A stretch of 64,000 nucleotides of DNA from Pectobacterium punjabense (GCF_012427845.1 NZ_CP038498.1:4729779-4793778); one strand, 5' to 3'. Shown: positions 10,808-25,185, counted from the stretch's first letter. The notes: generated by a model from the sequence alone, not told the origin. Translations and numbers: made by a program.

Positions 10808-11428
10808 GTGCGCAACACACTCGATAATCTGCTAAATGCGGCTGGCATTGTGATTTCAGATAAGCAAAAAAATCTTCTGATACAGTATGTTGATATGCTG
10901 AATAAGTGGAATAAAGCTTATAACCTGACGTCTGTACGCGATCCGCAGCAAATGCTGGTCCGCCACATCATGGACAGTATCGTGGTTGAGCCGCATTTAC
11001 ACGGACAGCGTTTTATCGATGTGGGAACAGGGCCTGGGCTGCCAGGGATTCCATTGGCTATCGTTCGCCCTGAGTCGCATTTCACCTTGCTGGATAGTTT
11101 GGGTAAACGTGTTCGCTTCCTGCGTCAGGTTCAGCATGAACTACAGCTTGAAAATATCACGCCAGTACAGAGTCGCGTTGAAGAATTTCCGGCAGAACCG
11201 CCTTTTGATGGGGTGATTAGCCGAGCGTTCGCCTCTCTACAGGATATGATTAACTGGTGCAGCCATCTTCCTGCTAAACCAACAGGGCGGTTTTATGCTC
11301 TAAAAGGCGTACTTCCAGAAGATGAATTGTCATCTTTACCACAAGGTGTCTTGCTGGATCTGGTTGTTCGCTTATCTGTTCCCGATCTGGAAGGTGAGCG
11401 ACATTTAGTCGTGCTTAAACCAAACTAA
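10808..11428 (+). CDS. rsmG: RsmG (GidB), 16S rRNA m7G527 methyltransferase
   Basis: A GTG start gives 206 residues (E. coli 207). This is a class I methyltransferase fold with SAM-binding motif [17 protein letters not shown] (about residues 69-85), [13 protein letters not shown] and catalytic-region VISRAFASL. It methylates N7 of G527 in the 530 loop of 16S rRNA in the cytosol; loss gives low-level streptomycin resistance. It follows mnmG as in nearly all bacteria and precedes the atp operon. Confidence 0.96.
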   Translation: MRNTLDNLLNAAGIVISDKQKNLLIQYVDMLNKWNKAYNLTSVRDPQQMLVRHIMDSIVVEPHLHGQRFIDVGTGPGLPGIPLAIVRPESHFTLLDSLGKRVRFLRQVQHELQLENITPVQSRVEEFPAEPPFDGVISRAFASLQDMINWCSHLPAKPTGRFYALKGVLPEDELSSLPQGVLLDLVVRLSVPDLEGERHLVVLKPN

Positions 11429-12051
11429 TTTTGTTTTTTATCAAAAAAATTATAACTAAATATTGCGTGTCAGGTTGCCACCTTGTCTGTGGGTGGCATC
11501 GTTCTAGAACCCATAGCGATCACTGAAATTTTACATCTTCGTTTTTTCAGTGGCTCCCTTTTACTTTCGTGCTAAATAATAACGAGCGAAAATAAATGAT
11601 TGGCATCAAAATTTAGTTGTTTTTGTGTTAATTGAGTAAAAAAACGATATCAATAATGTCAATAGGTGGTTGAAACGTTGTTTATTGCGTTTTTTGAATG
11701 GTTTTTTTTGTAAATTATTGAATTTAAATAAAATAAATGACTTATTTTGCTAAAGACAAAAAAAAACATGTTCTGTTATAAATAGTCGCAAAGCCTTTTA
11801 TGTGAGTCGCATCACAGATTAGAGGGCTTTAGAAATTAATTACACCAGATATGATCAGGGATGATTGTTAGTAAAAATGGGGCTTCAGAAAGAAATTTAA
11901 ATAATTGTTCACCTTTTCGCTACTTATCGATTGAATTCGCAGGTATGACCCGTATAATTTGCTCGTTTTTTGCTGCTTGACTCAGTGGTGTAAAGGCAGT
12001 TTTATACGTCATTCGGTATACCTCTGAAAAGGTACGGAGAGAGCAAACGTC
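11429..12051 (+). promoter_or_regulatory. Long AT-rich leader/promoter region of the atp operon
   Basis: This 623-bp gene-free stretch separates rsmG from atpI, a length similar to E. coli. It contains two inverted repeats, TGCCACC/GGTGGCA near 11475-11498 and CACTGAAA/TTTCAGTG near 11520-11551. It also holds long A/T runs (11600-11765) and a CRP-like palindrome at 11801. No small ORF with a convincing start is visible. The main atp promoter is expected in the last 150 bp, upstream of the GGAGAG site before atpI. Confidence 0.65.
11801..11816. promoter_or_regulatory. CRP-like binding site upstream of atpI
   Basis: TGTGAGTCGCATCACA is a perfect TGTGA-N6-TCACA palindrome, the CRP consensus half-sites at correct spacing. 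FNR-type sites differ (TTGAT-N4-ATCAA), so CRP is the better match. It lies 236 bp upstream of the atpI start. Binding is predicted only. Confidence 0.6.
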
Positions 12052-13258
<1,207 letters not shown>

Positions 13259-13264
13259 TTTTCT

Positions 13265-13547
<283 letters not shown>

Positions 13548-13610
13548 GCAGAATGTTTTCTGCTGAGGTTAAAACATCAACTTATTTAACTTTGAAAGAG
13601 GCATTGTGCT

Positions 13611-14081
13611 GTGAATATTAATGCAACAATCCTCGGCCAGGCCATTGCGTTCGTCCTGTTTGTCTGGTTCTGCATGAAGTTTGTATGGCCGCCGATGATG
13701 GCTGCCATCGAGAAACGTCAAAAAGAAATTGCTGACGGTCTTGCTTCTGCTGAACGTGCCAAAAAAGATTTGAACTTGGCTCAGGCCAATGCGACAGATC
13801 AACTGAAGAAAGCCAAAGCGGATGCTCAGGTTATCATTGAGCAGGCGAACAAACGCCGTGCTCAGATCCTGGATGAGGCGAAAGCTGAAGCGGAAGCTGA
13901 ACGTAACAAGATTGTGGCGCAGGCGCAGGCTGAAATCGAAGCCGAGCGTAAACGCGCTCGTGAAGAGCTGCGTAAGCAAGTTGCCGTATTGGCGATTGCC
14001 GGTGCCGAGAAAATTATTGAACGTTCCGTGGATGAAGCTGCTAACAGCGACATCGTTGATAAACTGGTCGCTGAACTGTAA
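13611..14081 (+). CDS. atpF: AtpF, ATP synthase F0 subunit b
   Basis: A GTG start (also GTG in E. coli) gives 156 residues. One N-terminal membrane helix (residues 5-26) is followed by a long charged right-handed coiled coil rich in A, E, K and R that forms the peripheral stalk dimer, ending IVDKLVAEL. It links subunit a to subunit delta. It lies 63 bp after atpE and 14 bp before atpH. Confidence 0.97.
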   Translation: MNINATILGQAIAFVLFVWFCMKFVWPPMMAAIEKRQKEIADGLASAERAKKDLNLAQANATDQLKKAKADAQVIIEQANKRRAQILDEAKAEAEAERNKIVAQAQAEIEAERKRAREELRKQVAVLAIAGAEKIIERSVDEAANSDIVDKLVAEL

Positions 14082-14095
14082 GGAGGGAGGGGCTG

Positions 14096-14629
14096 ATGTC
14101 TGAATTTGTCACGGTAGCTCGCCCCTACGCCAAAGCAGCTTTTGACTTTGCGGTTGAGAATCAGGCCTTGGATCGCTGGCAGAACATGCTGGCGTTTTCG
14201 GCTGAAGTAGCGCGCAATGAGCAAATTGCCGAGCTGCTTTCTGGTGCTGTTGCACCGATTGAGCTGGCGAAAACGTTCATTGCCGTTTGTGGTGATCAAC
14301 TTGATGAAGCCGGTCAGAACCTGATTAGGGTAATGGCCGAAAACGGACGTTTACCAGTGCTTCCTGAAGTACTGGAACAATTTATTCAACTGCGGGCAGC
14401 ACTAGAATCGACGGTTGACGTCGATGTGATTTCTGCCAACACGTTGAATGAGCAGCAGCTATCAAAAATCGCTGCTGCTATGGAAAAACGTCTGTCACGC
14501 AAAGTGAAGCTGAATTGCAAAATTGATAAGTCTGTCATGGCCGGCGTGGTTATTCGCGCGGGCGATATGGTGATAGATGGCAGCATTCGCGGTCGTCTGG
14601 AACGTCTGGCAGACGTCTTGCAGTCTTAA
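14096..14629 (+). CDS. atpH: AtpH, ATP synthase F1 subunit delta
   Basis: This 177-residue protein is the OSCP/delta connector that attaches the b stalk to the top of the alpha/beta hexamer. It has an N-terminal helical bundle ([14 protein letters not shown] start) and the C-terminal family signature around [21 protein letters not shown]. An AGGAGGGAGG ribosome site sits just before its ATG, overlapping the end of atpF. Confidence 0.97.
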   Translation: MSEFVTVARPYAKAAFDFAVENQALDRWQNMLAFSAEVARNEQIAELLSGAVAPIELAKTFIAVCGDQLDEAGQNLIRVMAENGRLPVLPEVLEQFIQLRAALESTVDVDVISANTLNEQQLSKIAAAMEKRLSRKVKLNCKIDKSVMAGVVIRAGDMVIDGSIRGRLERLADVLQS

Positions 14630-14641
14630 GGGGACTGGAGC

Positions 14642-16183
14642 ATGCAACTGAATTCCACCGAAATCAGCGAACTGATCAAGCAGCGCATTGCTCAGTTCAA
14701 TGTGGTGAGCGAAGCTCACAATGAAGGTACTATTGTTTCCGTCAGTGACGGAATCATCCGCGTCCACGGTCTGGCAGACGTGATGCAGGGGGAGATGATC
14801 TCTCTGCCGGGTAACCGTTATGCAATCGCACTGAACCTGGAGCGCGACTCCGTTGGTGCGGTAGTCATGGGGCCGTATGCGGATCTGGCTGAAGGCATGA
14901 AAGTAAAATGCACCGGCCGTATTCTTGAAGTTCCAGTTGGCCGCGGCCTGCTGGGTCGCGTGGTCAACACGCTGGGCGCACCGATTGACGGTAAAGGCGC
15001 ACTGGATCACGACGGTTTCTCTGCGGTTGAAGCGATTGCGCCTGGCGTTATCGAACGTCAGTCCGTTGATGAGCCGGTACAAACGGGCTATAAGTCCGTT
15101 GACGCCATGATTCCAATCGGTCGTGGTCAGCGTGAGCTGATTATCGGTGACCGTCAGACGGGTAAAACCGCACTGGCCATCGACGCCATCATCAACCAGC
15201 GTGATTCCGGCATCAAATGTGTGTACGTCGCTATCGGCCAGAAAGCCTCCACGATTTCTAACGTGGTGCGTAAACTGGAAGAGCACGGCGCACTGGAAAA
15301 CACCATTGTTGTTGTTGCTACCGCGTCCGAGTCTGCCGCCCTGCAATACCTGGCACCATATGCCGGTTGTGCGATGGGTGAGTACTTCCGTGACCGTGGT
15401 GAAGATGCGCTGATTATTTATGATGACCTGTCTAAACAGGCCGTTGCTTATCGTCAGATTTCTCTGCTGCTCCGTCGTCCGCCAGGTCGTGAAGCTTATC
15501 CTGGTGACGTTTTCTATCTCCACTCCCGTTTGCTGGAGCGTGCATCGCGCGTTAACGCCGATTACGTTGAAGCATTCACCAAGGGTGAAGTGAAAGGGAA
15601 AACCGGTTCGTTGACCGCTCTGCCGATCATCGAAACGCAAGCAGGTGACGTTTCTGCGTTCGTTCCGACCAACGTGATCTCGATTACTGATGGTCAGATC
15701 TTCCTGGAATCCAACCTGTTTAACGCCGGTATTCGTCCTGCGGTTAACCCAGGGATCTCCGTATCCCGTGTGGGTGGTGCAGCGCAGACCAAGATCATGA
15801 AGAAACTGTCCGGTGGTATTCGTACCGCACTGGCACAGTACCGTGAACTGGCAGCGTTCTCTCAGTTCGCTTCCGATCTTGATGATGCAACCCGTAAACA
15901 GTTGAGCCACGGTCAGAAAGTGACCGAACTGTTGAAACAGAAACAGTATGCGCCGATGTCTGTCGCACAGCAGTCTCTGGTTCTGTTTGCGGCGGAACGT
16001 GGTTATCTGGAAGATGTTGAGCTGTCGAAAGTCGGTAGCTTTGAAGCGGCTCTGTTGGCTTACGCTGACCGTGAGCATGGCGAACTTCTGCAACAAATCG
16101 ACCAGACTGGCGCTTATAACGATGAGATCGAGGGCAAGTTTAAAGGCATCCTCGATACTTTTAAGGCAACCCAGTCCTGGTAA
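14642..16183 (+). CDS. atpA: AtpA, ATP synthase F1 subunit alpha
   Basis: This 513-residue protein has the same length as E. coli. It has an N-terminal beta-barrel, a nucleotide-binding domain with Walker [11 protein letters not shown] (about residues 169-178), the alpha/beta signature [14 protein letters not shown] and a helical C-terminal domain. Alpha subunits hold the non-catalytic nucleotide sites and supply the arginine finger to beta. It lies 12 bp after atpH. Confidence 0.98.
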   Translation: MQLNSTEISELIKQRIAQFNVVSEAHNEGTIVSVSDGIIRVHGLADVMQGEMISLPGNRYAIALNLERDSVGAVVMGPYADLAEGMKVKCTGRILEVPVGRGLLGRVVNTLGAPIDGKGALDHDGFSAVEAIAPGVIERQSVDEPVQTGYKSVDAMIPIGRGQRELIIGDRQTGKTALAIDAIINQRDSGIKCVYVAIGQKASTISNVVRKLEEHGALENTIVVVATASESAALQYLAPYAGCAMGEYFRDRGEDALIIYDDLSKQAVAYRQISLLLRRPPGREAYPGDVFYLHSRLLERASRVNADYVEAFTKGEVKGKTGSLTALPIIETQAGDVSAFVPTNVISITDGQIFLESNLFNAGIRPAVNPGISVSRVGGAAQTKIMKKLSGGIRTALAQYRELAAFSQFASDLDDATRKQLSHGQKVTELLKQKQYAPMSVAQQSLVLFAAERGYLEDVELSKVGSFEAALLAYADREHGELLQQIDQTGAYNDEIEGKFKGILDTFKATQSW

Positions 16184-16235
16184 CGCCCGGTGGCCTGCTG
16201 TAAAGCAGGCCGCAAGGCTTTGAGGAGAAGCAAAG

Positions 16236-18529
<2,294 letters not shown>

Positions 18530-18548
18530 CGCCTTGTAGGAGGGTGAC

Positions 18549-18968
18549 ATGGCTATGACTTACCATCTGGATGTCGTGAGTGCGGAACAGCAAATGTTCT
18601 CCGGTCTGGTGCAGAAGATCCAGGTAACGGGGAGCGAAGGCGAACTGGGTATTTATCCGGGACATGCCCCTCTGCTCACTGCCATTAAACCGGGTATGAT
18701 TCGTATCGTTAAGCAGCACGGTGAAGAAGAGTATATCTACCTTTCTGGCGGCGTCCTTGAGGTGCAGCCGAATATGGTTACCGTACTGTCCGATACCGCT
18801 ATTCGTGGACAGGATTTGGATGAAGCCCGTGCGTTGGAAGCGAAACGCAAAGCAGAAGACCATATCCGTAATTCGCATGGCGACGTGGATTATGCTCAGG
18901 CTTCCGCAGAGCTGACTAAAGCGATTGCGAAACTGCGCGTTATCGAATTGACCAGAAAAGCGATGTAA
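18549..18968 (+). CDS. atpC: AtpC, ATP synthase F1 subunit epsilon
   Basis: This 139-residue last gene of the operon has an N-terminal beta-sandwich ([33 protein letters not shown]) and a C-terminal two-helix inhibitory arm. It contacts gamma and the c-ring and restrains ATP hydrolysis. An AGGAGGGTG ribosome site precedes it, and a strong terminator follows. Confidence 0.97.
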
Positions 18969-18989
18969 TAGATAAGCTCGCAATAATGG

Positions 18990-19024
18990 AAGGCCAGTCA
19001 GTTCATACTGACTGGCCTTTTTGC
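18990..19024 (+). terminator. Rho-independent terminator of the atp operon
   Basis: A perfect 13-bp stem AAGGCCAGTCAGT/ACTGACTGGCCTT with loop TCAT is followed by TTTTTG. It starts 21 bp after the atpC stop. Confidence 0.95.
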
Positions 19025-19046
19025 ATTTAAGCCTATGTTACATATA

Positions 19047-19072
19047 AAAATGCCTGCGAGAGCAGGCATTTT
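19047..19072. terminator. Second hairpin between atpC and pelX
   Basis: An 11-bp stem AAAATGCCTGC/GCAGGCATTTT with loop GAGA has A/T tails on both sides, so it could work in both directions between the convergent atpC and pelX genes. Confidence 0.7.
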
Positions 19073-19087
19073 GTTGAAGTCATGCTG

Positions 19088-19180
19088 GTCACTTAAGCCC
19101 ATTATTAGGGGAAACACAGGGGGAGGTTCCCGTAGGGACGCCTCACCCCGTGTATCTCTATGCTTAAACGATCGACATTA
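19088..19180 (-). repeat. Dispersed intergenic repeat, copy B
   Basis: The complementary strand carries the family core (CCTACGGGAACCTCCCCCTGTGTTTCCCC and TTAAGTGACC end). Compared with copies C and D it lacks about a dozen bases of the TGTGGTCGCCCGA segment. It lies at the convergent atpC/pelX junction. Confidence 0.75.
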
Positions 19181-19197
19181 CATTTTTTCGAAAAGAC

Positions 19198-21432
19198 TTA
19201 TTTCTTCTTCAGGAAGTCGCCAAGTACCAGATTGCCTTTGGCATCACGCGTAAATGTCTCCGGGACGATAACCGAAACGAAGTTATTTACTGTGACTTCT
19301 TTACCTTGCGCGTTAACAGAACGGTCGCCTTTGATGAAGTAGTTGGTGTTATCGATATTGCCGACAACTGCATCATCATATTTACCCGCTTTGGTTTTCA
19401 GCGAAACGTTGTTCTTGAAGACGCCTTGTTTTTCCGGGCCAGAGTAAGGGCTTGGGCGGAAAATGAAGTTAAAGCGTTCGTTGTCTAACGCGATGTTGTC
19501 TTCAACGATCAGTGCACCAGGGTTGAAGTTGTCAGTGAAACCATCAAGCTTGTTACCCACTGCAATGCTGTTTTTGACCTGATGCGCCACTGGCTGACCT
19601 TCGCCACCCATTTTGAAGCCATTGCTGGTGTTGCTCATGGCAATTGAATTCTCGATCACCACAACGCCGTTTGCGCCGTCTTCAATTTTGTTAAACAGGT
19701 CGAAGCCGTCATCGATGTTGTTGTGTGAGAATGCGCCGCGGATTACGTTGCCTTCACCGACACGCATTTTTACCGCAAAACCGTCAGCGTTAATTTTGCC
19801 AGGGTCCTGGTTGCTGTGAGATTCTGAGTTCAGGATCAGGTTATGGCTGGCCCACAGCGGTCTGCCTACATCGGCCGTTGAAGTTACCTGAATACCGGTA
19901 TCGTCAGCATGGTGCGCCAGAACGCGTTCGATGGTGTTGTAGCTTCCTTCGATACGGAACGGTTTCTCGGTGATTTCAATCCCTTTAACATGCCAATGGC
20001 TTGCCTTCAGTTGCAAGCCGTGAATGACGGCTTTATTACCGACGGTAAACAGGTTTTTGACGGCTTTTTGCTGGCCGCTGGCGCTGACAGGGATTTCAGT
20101 TGCGCTGTAATCGCCATCGTTGAGCCAAATGGTGCCGCCTGCTGGCAGAGCGGCGACGGCGCTGGCTAAATCGAGCGGTGCATTTTTACTGCCGTCGTTG
20201 CTGGCTGAACCCTGTGGCGAAACATACAGATTTTTGGCGTCTGCATAAGCCACTTTTTCAACTTTGAACGTGCTCTCTTTGACCGCTTTATCATCCCCAT
20301 CCGCAGGTTGGTAAGCGAGCTTGAATTCAGCGCTATTACCGGCAATTTTTGCTGACAGAGAGAACGTCTCCCCTGCTTTTACCTGCTTGGCATCACCCAG
20401 AGATTTACCGTCTTGTGAAACGGCGATCGTACCGTTGTAATTGGCTTTGGCCTGTACAACATAGTTTTCGCTGGTGGTTTTAGGTGATGACATCACCTGT
20501 AGTAACGGATCGTAAGCCTTAACTTTAAATTCCGCTGAGGCTTTGGTTTGCGCCGGGGCCGTAGTCAACTGTGCATTACTGACGATGATTTTGGCGTTAC
20601 GGGAGGCAAAGAAACCGACATAGTAGTGGTCTTTATCCAACTTGGTGACGACATCCGCACCTTTGACTTCTTTTGATACCCAGTTATCCGTGCCTTTCGG
20701 TGCATAAGAGGTAATGAAGCCGTCGTTGGTACGTTCCAGTTTCAGACGGAAAGTCGGTGTTTGCTCCAGATTGACGTTTTCCTGATAGCTGGTTTTGGTA
20801 ATTTTCGCGCCCGCGTTGCCCCATGGCTGTGTTACGCCATTACGCAAAATAGCCTGTAGCTTGATTTCGGTATGAGATTTTTTATCCTGCGTCATGATGG
20901 CGTTCATCACCATGTTGGAGGCCGCAGGGAATTCTTCATACCCTTCTTTCAATGGTTCCTGACGTGGCACGCCGATAATATCGCGTACCAAAATCCCAGC
21001 CCCTTCCTGAGCCGCAGGTTTGGCACCATTTTCTGGCCCAAACTGTTCCACGGTAATATCAGACTGAAGCGTAAAATTCACATTGGCAGGCAACTGCGTA
21101 TAGAAGAACGTCAGTCCGTCATGGGTGTTGGCAATCTTTCCGCCACGGCTTTCAATCGTGATCGGTGCGGATAAATCAGCGTTATCTCCTGGCGCCAATT
21201 TCTTGCCGTTAATGGTGACGTCATTAACACCAATTTTTTCCGGCAGGACATTGGATGAAAAATTTACGTCTGTTGATTGACCAAAGGCGATACCGTGCCA
21301 GACGGGGGTTGATTCTGTCGCGGCGTGTGTACTGAAGCTGAAGAGTAATGCATTCGTCAACGCGACGGCTGCGAGGCGTGAAGAACGGTGTTTCCGTACA
21401 AAATCACATTTTTGTGAAGAACAACGTTTCAT
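19198..21432 (-). CDS. pelX: PelX-type periplasmic exopolygalacturonate lyase (PL9)
   Basis: This 744-residue protein has an N-terminal signal peptide (charged start, hydrophobic LAAVALTNALLFSFSTHA, cleavage after THA). The first half holds beta-rich domains. The C-terminal right-handed parallel beta-helix has an Asn/Asp-rich pattern typical of polysaccharide lyase family 9, with acidic Ca-binding clusters HADDTGI and NNIDDGFDLF and a lysine in FAVKMRVGEG that fits the catalytic base. Soft-rot PelX removes unsaturated digalacturonates from the non-reducing end inside the periplasm. A KdgR-like box lies 47 bp upstream. It sits alone between housekeeping operons, an accessory plant-cell-wall function. 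Confidence 0.88.
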   Translation of the reverse strand: MKRCSSQKCDFVRKHRSSRLAAVALTNALLFSFSTHAATESTPVWHGIAFGQSTDVNFSSNVLPEKIGVNDVTINGKKLAPGDNADLSAPITIESRGGKIANTHDGLTFFYTQLPANVNFTLQSDITVEQFGPENGAKPAAQEGAGILVRDIIGVPRQEPLKEGYEEFPAASNMVMNAIMTQDKKSHTEIKLQAILRNGVTQPWGNAGAKITKTSYQENVNLEQTPTFRLKLERTNDGFITSYAPKGTDNWVSKEVKGADVVTKLDKDHYYVGFFASRNAKIIVSNAQLTTAPAQTKASAEFKVKAYDPLLQVMSSPKTTSENYVVQAKANYNGTIAVSQDGKSLGDAKQVKAGETFSLSAKIAGNSAEFKLAYQPADGDDKAVKESTFKVEKVAYADAKNLYVSPQGSASNDGSKNAPLDLASAVAALPAGGTIWLNDGDYSATEIPVSASGQQKAVKNLFTVGNKAVIHGLQLKASHWHVKGIEITEKPFRIEGSYNTIERVLAHHADDTGIQVTSTADVGRPLWASHNLILNSESHSNQDPGKINADGFAVKMRVGEGNVIRGAFSHNNIDDGFDLFNKIEDGANGVVVIENSIAMSNTSNGFKMGGEGQPVAHQVKNSIAVGNKLDGFTDNFNPGALIVEDNIALDNERFNFIFRPSPYSGPEKQGVFKNNVSLKTKAGKYDDAVVGNIDNTNYFIKGDRSVNAQGKEVTVNNFVSVIVPETFTRDAKGNLVLGDFLKKK

Positions 21433-21744
21433 TGTGTCTCCTTCGTTATTGAATTATTCGCCCGCGTATATTGCTATAAATGAAACGCTGTTTCTTTTGT
21501 GTGTGTCACAAATAGAAATACTTAAAAACAAAGTCTGCTTTTTATAAAACCCCGTGCCATTTTGTTGTTGAGGCTCTCATGCTTTCCTCATGAGTATTCA
21601 TGGCTTTGCGAGCGACTTTCAGAAAAAACTCACCAAAAATTATCTGCGTTATGCCGGAATTTCGGTAAACTCTGGTTATTCAGGCCGTAATCGGCTGGTC
21701 ATTTTTATTCTGCGGGGCCGTGGCTTCGTATTGTCAGGATGCTT
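21433..21744. promoter_or_regulatory. pelX/glmU divergent intergenic region
   Basis: This 312-bp region contains the KdgR-like box near pelX and, toward glmU, an AT-rich stretch with the presumptive glmUS promoter. I could not recognise NagC operators. Nothing else is evident. Confidence 0.5.
21479..21497 (-). promoter_or_regulatory. KdgR-like operator upstream of pelX
   Basis: AATGAAACGCTGTTTCTTT matches the KdgR consensus AATGAAAC-N-GTTTCATT with intact GAAAC/GTTTC arms. Its position, just upstream of the pelX start, is right for repression relieved by 2-keto-3-deoxygluconate. A TTTGTG/CACAAA inverted repeat (21495-21512) next to it resembles a weak CRP site. Both are sequence predictions. 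Confidence 0.75.
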
Positions 21745-23115
21745 ATGTCAAATAGTGCTATGAGTGTAGTTATTCTCGCTGCGGGTAAAGGAACCCGTAT
21801 GTATTCCGACCTTCCTAAGGTGTTACACCAACTGGCGGGCAAACCAATGGTTCAGCATGTTATTGATGCGGCCATGACGACAGGTGCACAGCATGTTCAT
21901 CTGGTCTATGGGCACGGCGGTGATTTGTTAAAACGTGAATTGGCCGATCCGGCGTTGAACTGGGTGTTGCAGGCGGAACAGTTGGGAACTGGTCATGCGA
22001 TGCAGCAAGCCGCCCCGCATTTTGCCGATGATGAAGATATCCTGATGCTCTATGGCGATGTGCCGTTGATTTCATCGCAGACGCTAGGGCGTTTACGTCA
22101 GGCTAAGCCTCAGGGTGGGATCGGGCTGTTAACGGTAAAGCTGGACGATCCGACGGGCTATGGGCGGATTGTGCGTGAAAACGGCGCAGTAGTGGGGATC
22201 GTCGAGCATAAAGATGCCAGCGAAGCACAGCGCCAGATTAACGAGATTAATACCGGCATATTGATTGCCAACGGCAAAGATTTGAAGCGTTGGTTAAGCC
22301 AGTTGAACAACAACAACGCGCAAGGCGAATTTTATATTACCGACATTATTGCGATGGCAGCGGAAGAAGGTCAGCGCGTTGAAGCGGTCCACCCCGAACG
22401 ACTGAGTGAAGTTGAGGGCGTTAATAATCGCCTGCAATTGTCGGCGCTGGAGCGGGTTTATCAGCGTGAACAGGCGGATAAACTGCTGTTGGCCGGGGTT
22501 ATGCTACTCGACCCGGCACGATTTGATTTGCGCGGCGAACTGACTCATGGTCGCGATGTGGTTATTGATGTCAATGTGATTGTGGAAGGCAATGTTCAAC
22601 TCGGTAACCGGGTGAAAATTGGTGCAGGATGTGTAATCAAAAACACCATCATTGGCGATGATTGCGAGATCAGCCCTTATTCCGTACTGGAGGATGCCGT
22701 TCTGGAAGCGCAGTGCACCGTTGGGCCATTTGCTCGTTTGCGCCCTGGTGCGGAACTGGCTGAAGGTGCGCACGTTGGCAATTTTGTTGAACTGAAAAAA
22801 GCGCGTCTGGGGAAAGGATCAAAAGCGGGACATCTTAGCTATTTAGGTGATGCGGATATCGGTTCCGGTGTTAATATTGGTGCGGGAACGATCACCTGTA
22901 ATTATGACGGTGCGAATAAACACAAAACGATTATTGGTGATGATGTGTTTGTCGGTTCGGATACGCAACTTGTGGCACCCGTTAGCGTTGCCAACGGTGC
23001 GACGATTGGTGCTGGCACAACGGTCACGCGCGATGTCGCAGAGAACGAACTGGTGATTGGTCGCGTGAAGCAACGGCATATCTCCGGATGGCAGCGTCCG
23101 GTGAAGAAGAAATAG
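21745..23115 (+). CDS. glmU: GlmU, bifunctional GlcN-1-P acetyltransferase / GlcNAc-1-P uridyltransferase
   Basis: The ATG at 21745 gives 456 residues, the E. coli length, and has AGGA at proper spacing; an in-frame ATG at 21739 would add two residues. The N-terminal uridyltransferase has [18 protein letters not shown] (about residues 10-27), and YGDVPLIS follows. The C-terminal left-handed beta-helix acetyltransferase has repeated hexapeptides ([20 protein letters not shown]). It makes UDP-GlcNAc for peptidoglycan and LPS in the cytosol. It forms an operon with glmS. Confidence 0.97.
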   Translation: MSNSAMSVVILAAGKGTRMYSDLPKVLHQLAGKPMVQHVIDAAMTTGAQHVHLVYGHGGDLLKRELADPALNWVLQAEQLGTGHAMQQAAPHFADDEDILMLYGDVPLISSQTLGRLRQAKPQGGIGLLTVKLDDPTGYGRIVRENGAVVGIVEHKDASEAQRQINEINTGILIANGKDLKRWLSQLNNNNAQGEFYITDIIAMAAEEGQRVEAVHPERLSEVEGVNNRLQLSALERVYQREQADKLLLAGVMLLDPARFDLRGELTHGRDVVIDVNVIVEGNVQLGNRVKIGAGCVIKNTIIGDDCEISPYSVLEDAVLEAQCTVGPFARLRPGAELAEGAHVGNFVELKKARLGKGSKAGHLSYLGDADIGSGVNIGAGTITCNYDGANKHKTIIGDDVFVGSDTQLVAPVSVANGATIGAGTTVTRDVAENELVIGRVKQRHISGWQRPVKKK

Positions 23116-23129
23116 TCGTTTAGCGATAT

Positions 23130-23155
23130 ACCTCCGCTTGTGGCGGAGGTGGTTT
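23130..23155 (+). terminator. Hairpin after glmU
   Basis: An 8-bp stem ACCTCCGC/GCGGAGGT with a 5-base loop is followed by GGTTTTG. The T run is short, so it may be a partial terminator or a processing/stability structure between glmU and glmS. Confidence 0.5.
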
Positions 23156-23264
23156 TGTCCTGTGCTTTGTCTCCCAGAGCGCAAAACAAAACATAATAAT
23201 CCCCAACTCTCTACAAGGCTCGGGGAACCCGGAAAAACCGGAACAATCAGGTCTAAGACATCCC

Positions 23265-23285
23265 AAGTGACACAATATGTCACTT
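23265..23285 (+). promoter_or_regulatory. glmS leader stem-loop near the ribosome site
   Basis: AAGTGACA/TGTCACTT forms an 8-bp stem with loop CAATA, ending 4 bases before the AGGA ribosome site of glmS. In E. coli the glmS leader masks its ribosome site until the sRNA GlmZ pairs with it, so this may be the counterpart. The glmZ gene is not in the window. Role inferred. Confidence 0.5.
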
Positions 23286-23303
23286 TTATAGGAATACACA
23301 TCG

Positions 23304-25136
23304 ATGTGTGGAATTGTAGGCGCAGTCGCGCAACGTGATATTGCAGAAATTTTACTGGAAGGTTTACGCCGTCTTGAGTACCGCGGCTATGACTCTGCGG
23401 GCCTGGCGGTTGTTGATAGCGAAGGGCATGTCGCTCGTTTGCGCCGTTTGGGTAAAGTGCAGGTGCTGTCTCAGGCCGCTAGTGAGCATGAGCTACACGG
23501 CGGTACCGGTATCGCTCATACCCGCTGGGCAACGCACGGTGAACCTTCTGAAGAGAATGCGCACCCGCATGTTTCTGAACATATCACTATCGTCCATAAC
23601 GGTATTATCGAAAACCACGAGCCGCTGCGCGAACTGATGATCGGTCGCGGCTATCGTTTTGTTTCGGAGACTGATACTGAAGTCGTTGCCCATCTGGTTC
23701 ATTTCGAACAGAAACAGAACGGCGGAACGCTGGTTGAAGTCGTTAAGCGTGTGATTCCACAGCTGCGCGGTGCCTATGGCATGGTGGTATTGGATAACCG
23801 CGACCCAAGCGTATTAGTCGCTGCGCGCTCAGGTAGCCCGCTGGTGATTGGCCGTGGCGTGGGTGAGAATTTCATTGCTTCCGATCAGTTGGCATTGCTG
23901 CCTGTGACTCGCCGCTTCATGTTCCTGGAAGAAGGCGACGTGGCGGAAATCACCCGTCGTGATGTACGCGTGTTTGATAAATCAGGCCAGCTTGCTACAC
24001 GCGAAGAAATTGAATCAAAAGTGAATTATGATGCCGGTGACAAAGGCGCATATCGTCACTACATGCAGAAAGAGATCTACGAACAGCCGATGGCAATCAA
24101 GAACACCCTTGAAGGGCGTTTCAGCCACGGTGAGATCAATCTTTCTGAATTAGGCCCTAAAGCGGATGAACTGCTGGCGAAAGTTGAGCATGTTCAGATT
24201 ATCGCCTGCGGGACGTCCTACAACTCCGGTATGGTTTCCCGCTACTGGTTTGAAGCGCTGGCGGGGATTCCGTGTGACGTAGAAATCGCCTCTGAGTTCC
24301 GCTATCGTAAACCTGCCGTGCGTAAGAACAGCCTGATGATTACTCTGTCTCAGTCTGGTGAAACGGCGGATACGCTGGCTGCGTTACGTTTGTCCAAAGA
24401 ACTGGGTTATCTGGGGTCGCTGGCTATCTGTAACGTTGCAGGTTCCTCGCTGGTGCGTGAGTCCGATCTGGCGCTGATGACCAAAGCAGGCGTAGAGATT
24501 GGCGTGGCCTCGACTAAAGCTTTCACCACTCAGCTTACTGTTCTGCTGATGTTGGTGGCGCGTGTTGGCCGTCTGCGCGGTATGGATGCGCAGATTGAGC
24601 ATGATATCGTTCATGGTTTGCAAGCGCTTCCCGCGCGTATTGAGCAGATGCTGTCCCAAGACAAGCTAATCGAGTCTCTGGCAGAAGGTTTCTCTGACAA
24701 GCATCATGCGCTGTTCCTCGGCCGTGGCGATCAGTACCCGATCGCGATGGAAGGCGCGCTGAAGCTGAAAGAGATTTCTTACATTCACGCTGAAGCTTAT
24801 GCGGCTGGCGAGCTGAAACACGGTCCGCTGGCGCTGATTGATGCAGACATGCCGGTTGTCGTGGTAGCACCGAACAATGAACTGTTGGAAAAATTGAAAT
24901 CCAACATCGAAGAAGTTCGGGCGCGCGGCGGCGAGCTGTATGTCTTCGCTGACGAAGATGCTGGTTTCACCAGCAGCGAAAATATGAAAATTATTCCGCT
25001 GCCGCATATCGAAGAAGTGATTGCGCCAATCTTCTATACGGTGCCGTTGCAGCTGCTGTCTTATCACGTCGCGCTGATTAAAGGTACGGACGTCGATCAG
25101 CCACGTAACCTGGCGAAATCCGTTACTGTAGAGTAA
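23304..25136 (+). CDS. glmS: GlmS, glucosamine-6-phosphate synthase
   Basis: This 610-residue enzyme converts fructose-6-P and glutamine to glucosamine-6-P. Cys2 of MCGIVGAV is the Ntn nucleophile of the N-terminal glutaminase domain ([21 protein letters not shown]). Two SIS sugar-isomerase domains follow ([20 protein letters not shown]), and the C-terminus is [13 protein letters not shown]. All are hallmark segments. It is downstream of glmU in the same operon; in E. coli the pst operon would follow directly, but here about 5.5 kb intervene. Confidence 0.98.
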   Translation: MCGIVGAVAQRDIAEILLEGLRRLEYRGYDSAGLAVVDSEGHVARLRRLGKVQVLSQAASEHELHGGTGIAHTRWATHGEPSEENAHPHVSEHITIVHNGIIENHEPLRELMIGRGYRFVSETDTEVVAHLVHFEQKQNGGTLVEVVKRVIPQLRGAYGMVVLDNRDPSVLVAARSGSPLVIGRGVGENFIASDQLALLPVTRRFMFLEEGDVAEITRRDVRVFDKSGQLATREEIESKVNYDAGDKGAYRHYMQKEIYEQPMAIKNTLEGRFSHGEINLSELGPKADELLAKVEHVQIIACGTSYNSGMVSRYWFEALAGIPCDVEIASEFRYRKPAVRKNSLMITLSQSGETADTLAALRLSKELGYLGSLAICNVAGSSLVRESDLALMTKAGVEIGVASTKAFTTQLTVLLMLVARVGRLRGMDAQIEHDIVHGLQALPARIEQMLSQDKLIESLAEGFSDKHHALFLGRGDQYPIAMEGALKLKEISYIHAEAYAAGELKHGPLALIDADMPVVVVAPNNELLEKLKSNIEEVRARGGELYVFADEDAGFTSSENMKIIPLPHIEEVIAPIFYTVPLQLLSYHVALIKGTDVDQPRNLAKSVTVE

Positions 25137-25142
25137 CTTTTA

Positions 25143-25185
25143 AAATGAAGGTAAATAGCCATTGTGCTATTTGCCTTCATTTCTT
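25143..25185 (+). terminator. Terminator of glmUS
   Basis: A 17-bp stem AAATGAAGGTAAATAGC/GCTATTTGCCTTCATTT with one T-G wobble and loop CATTGT lies directly after the glmS stop. T-rich sequence follows. Confidence 0.85.
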
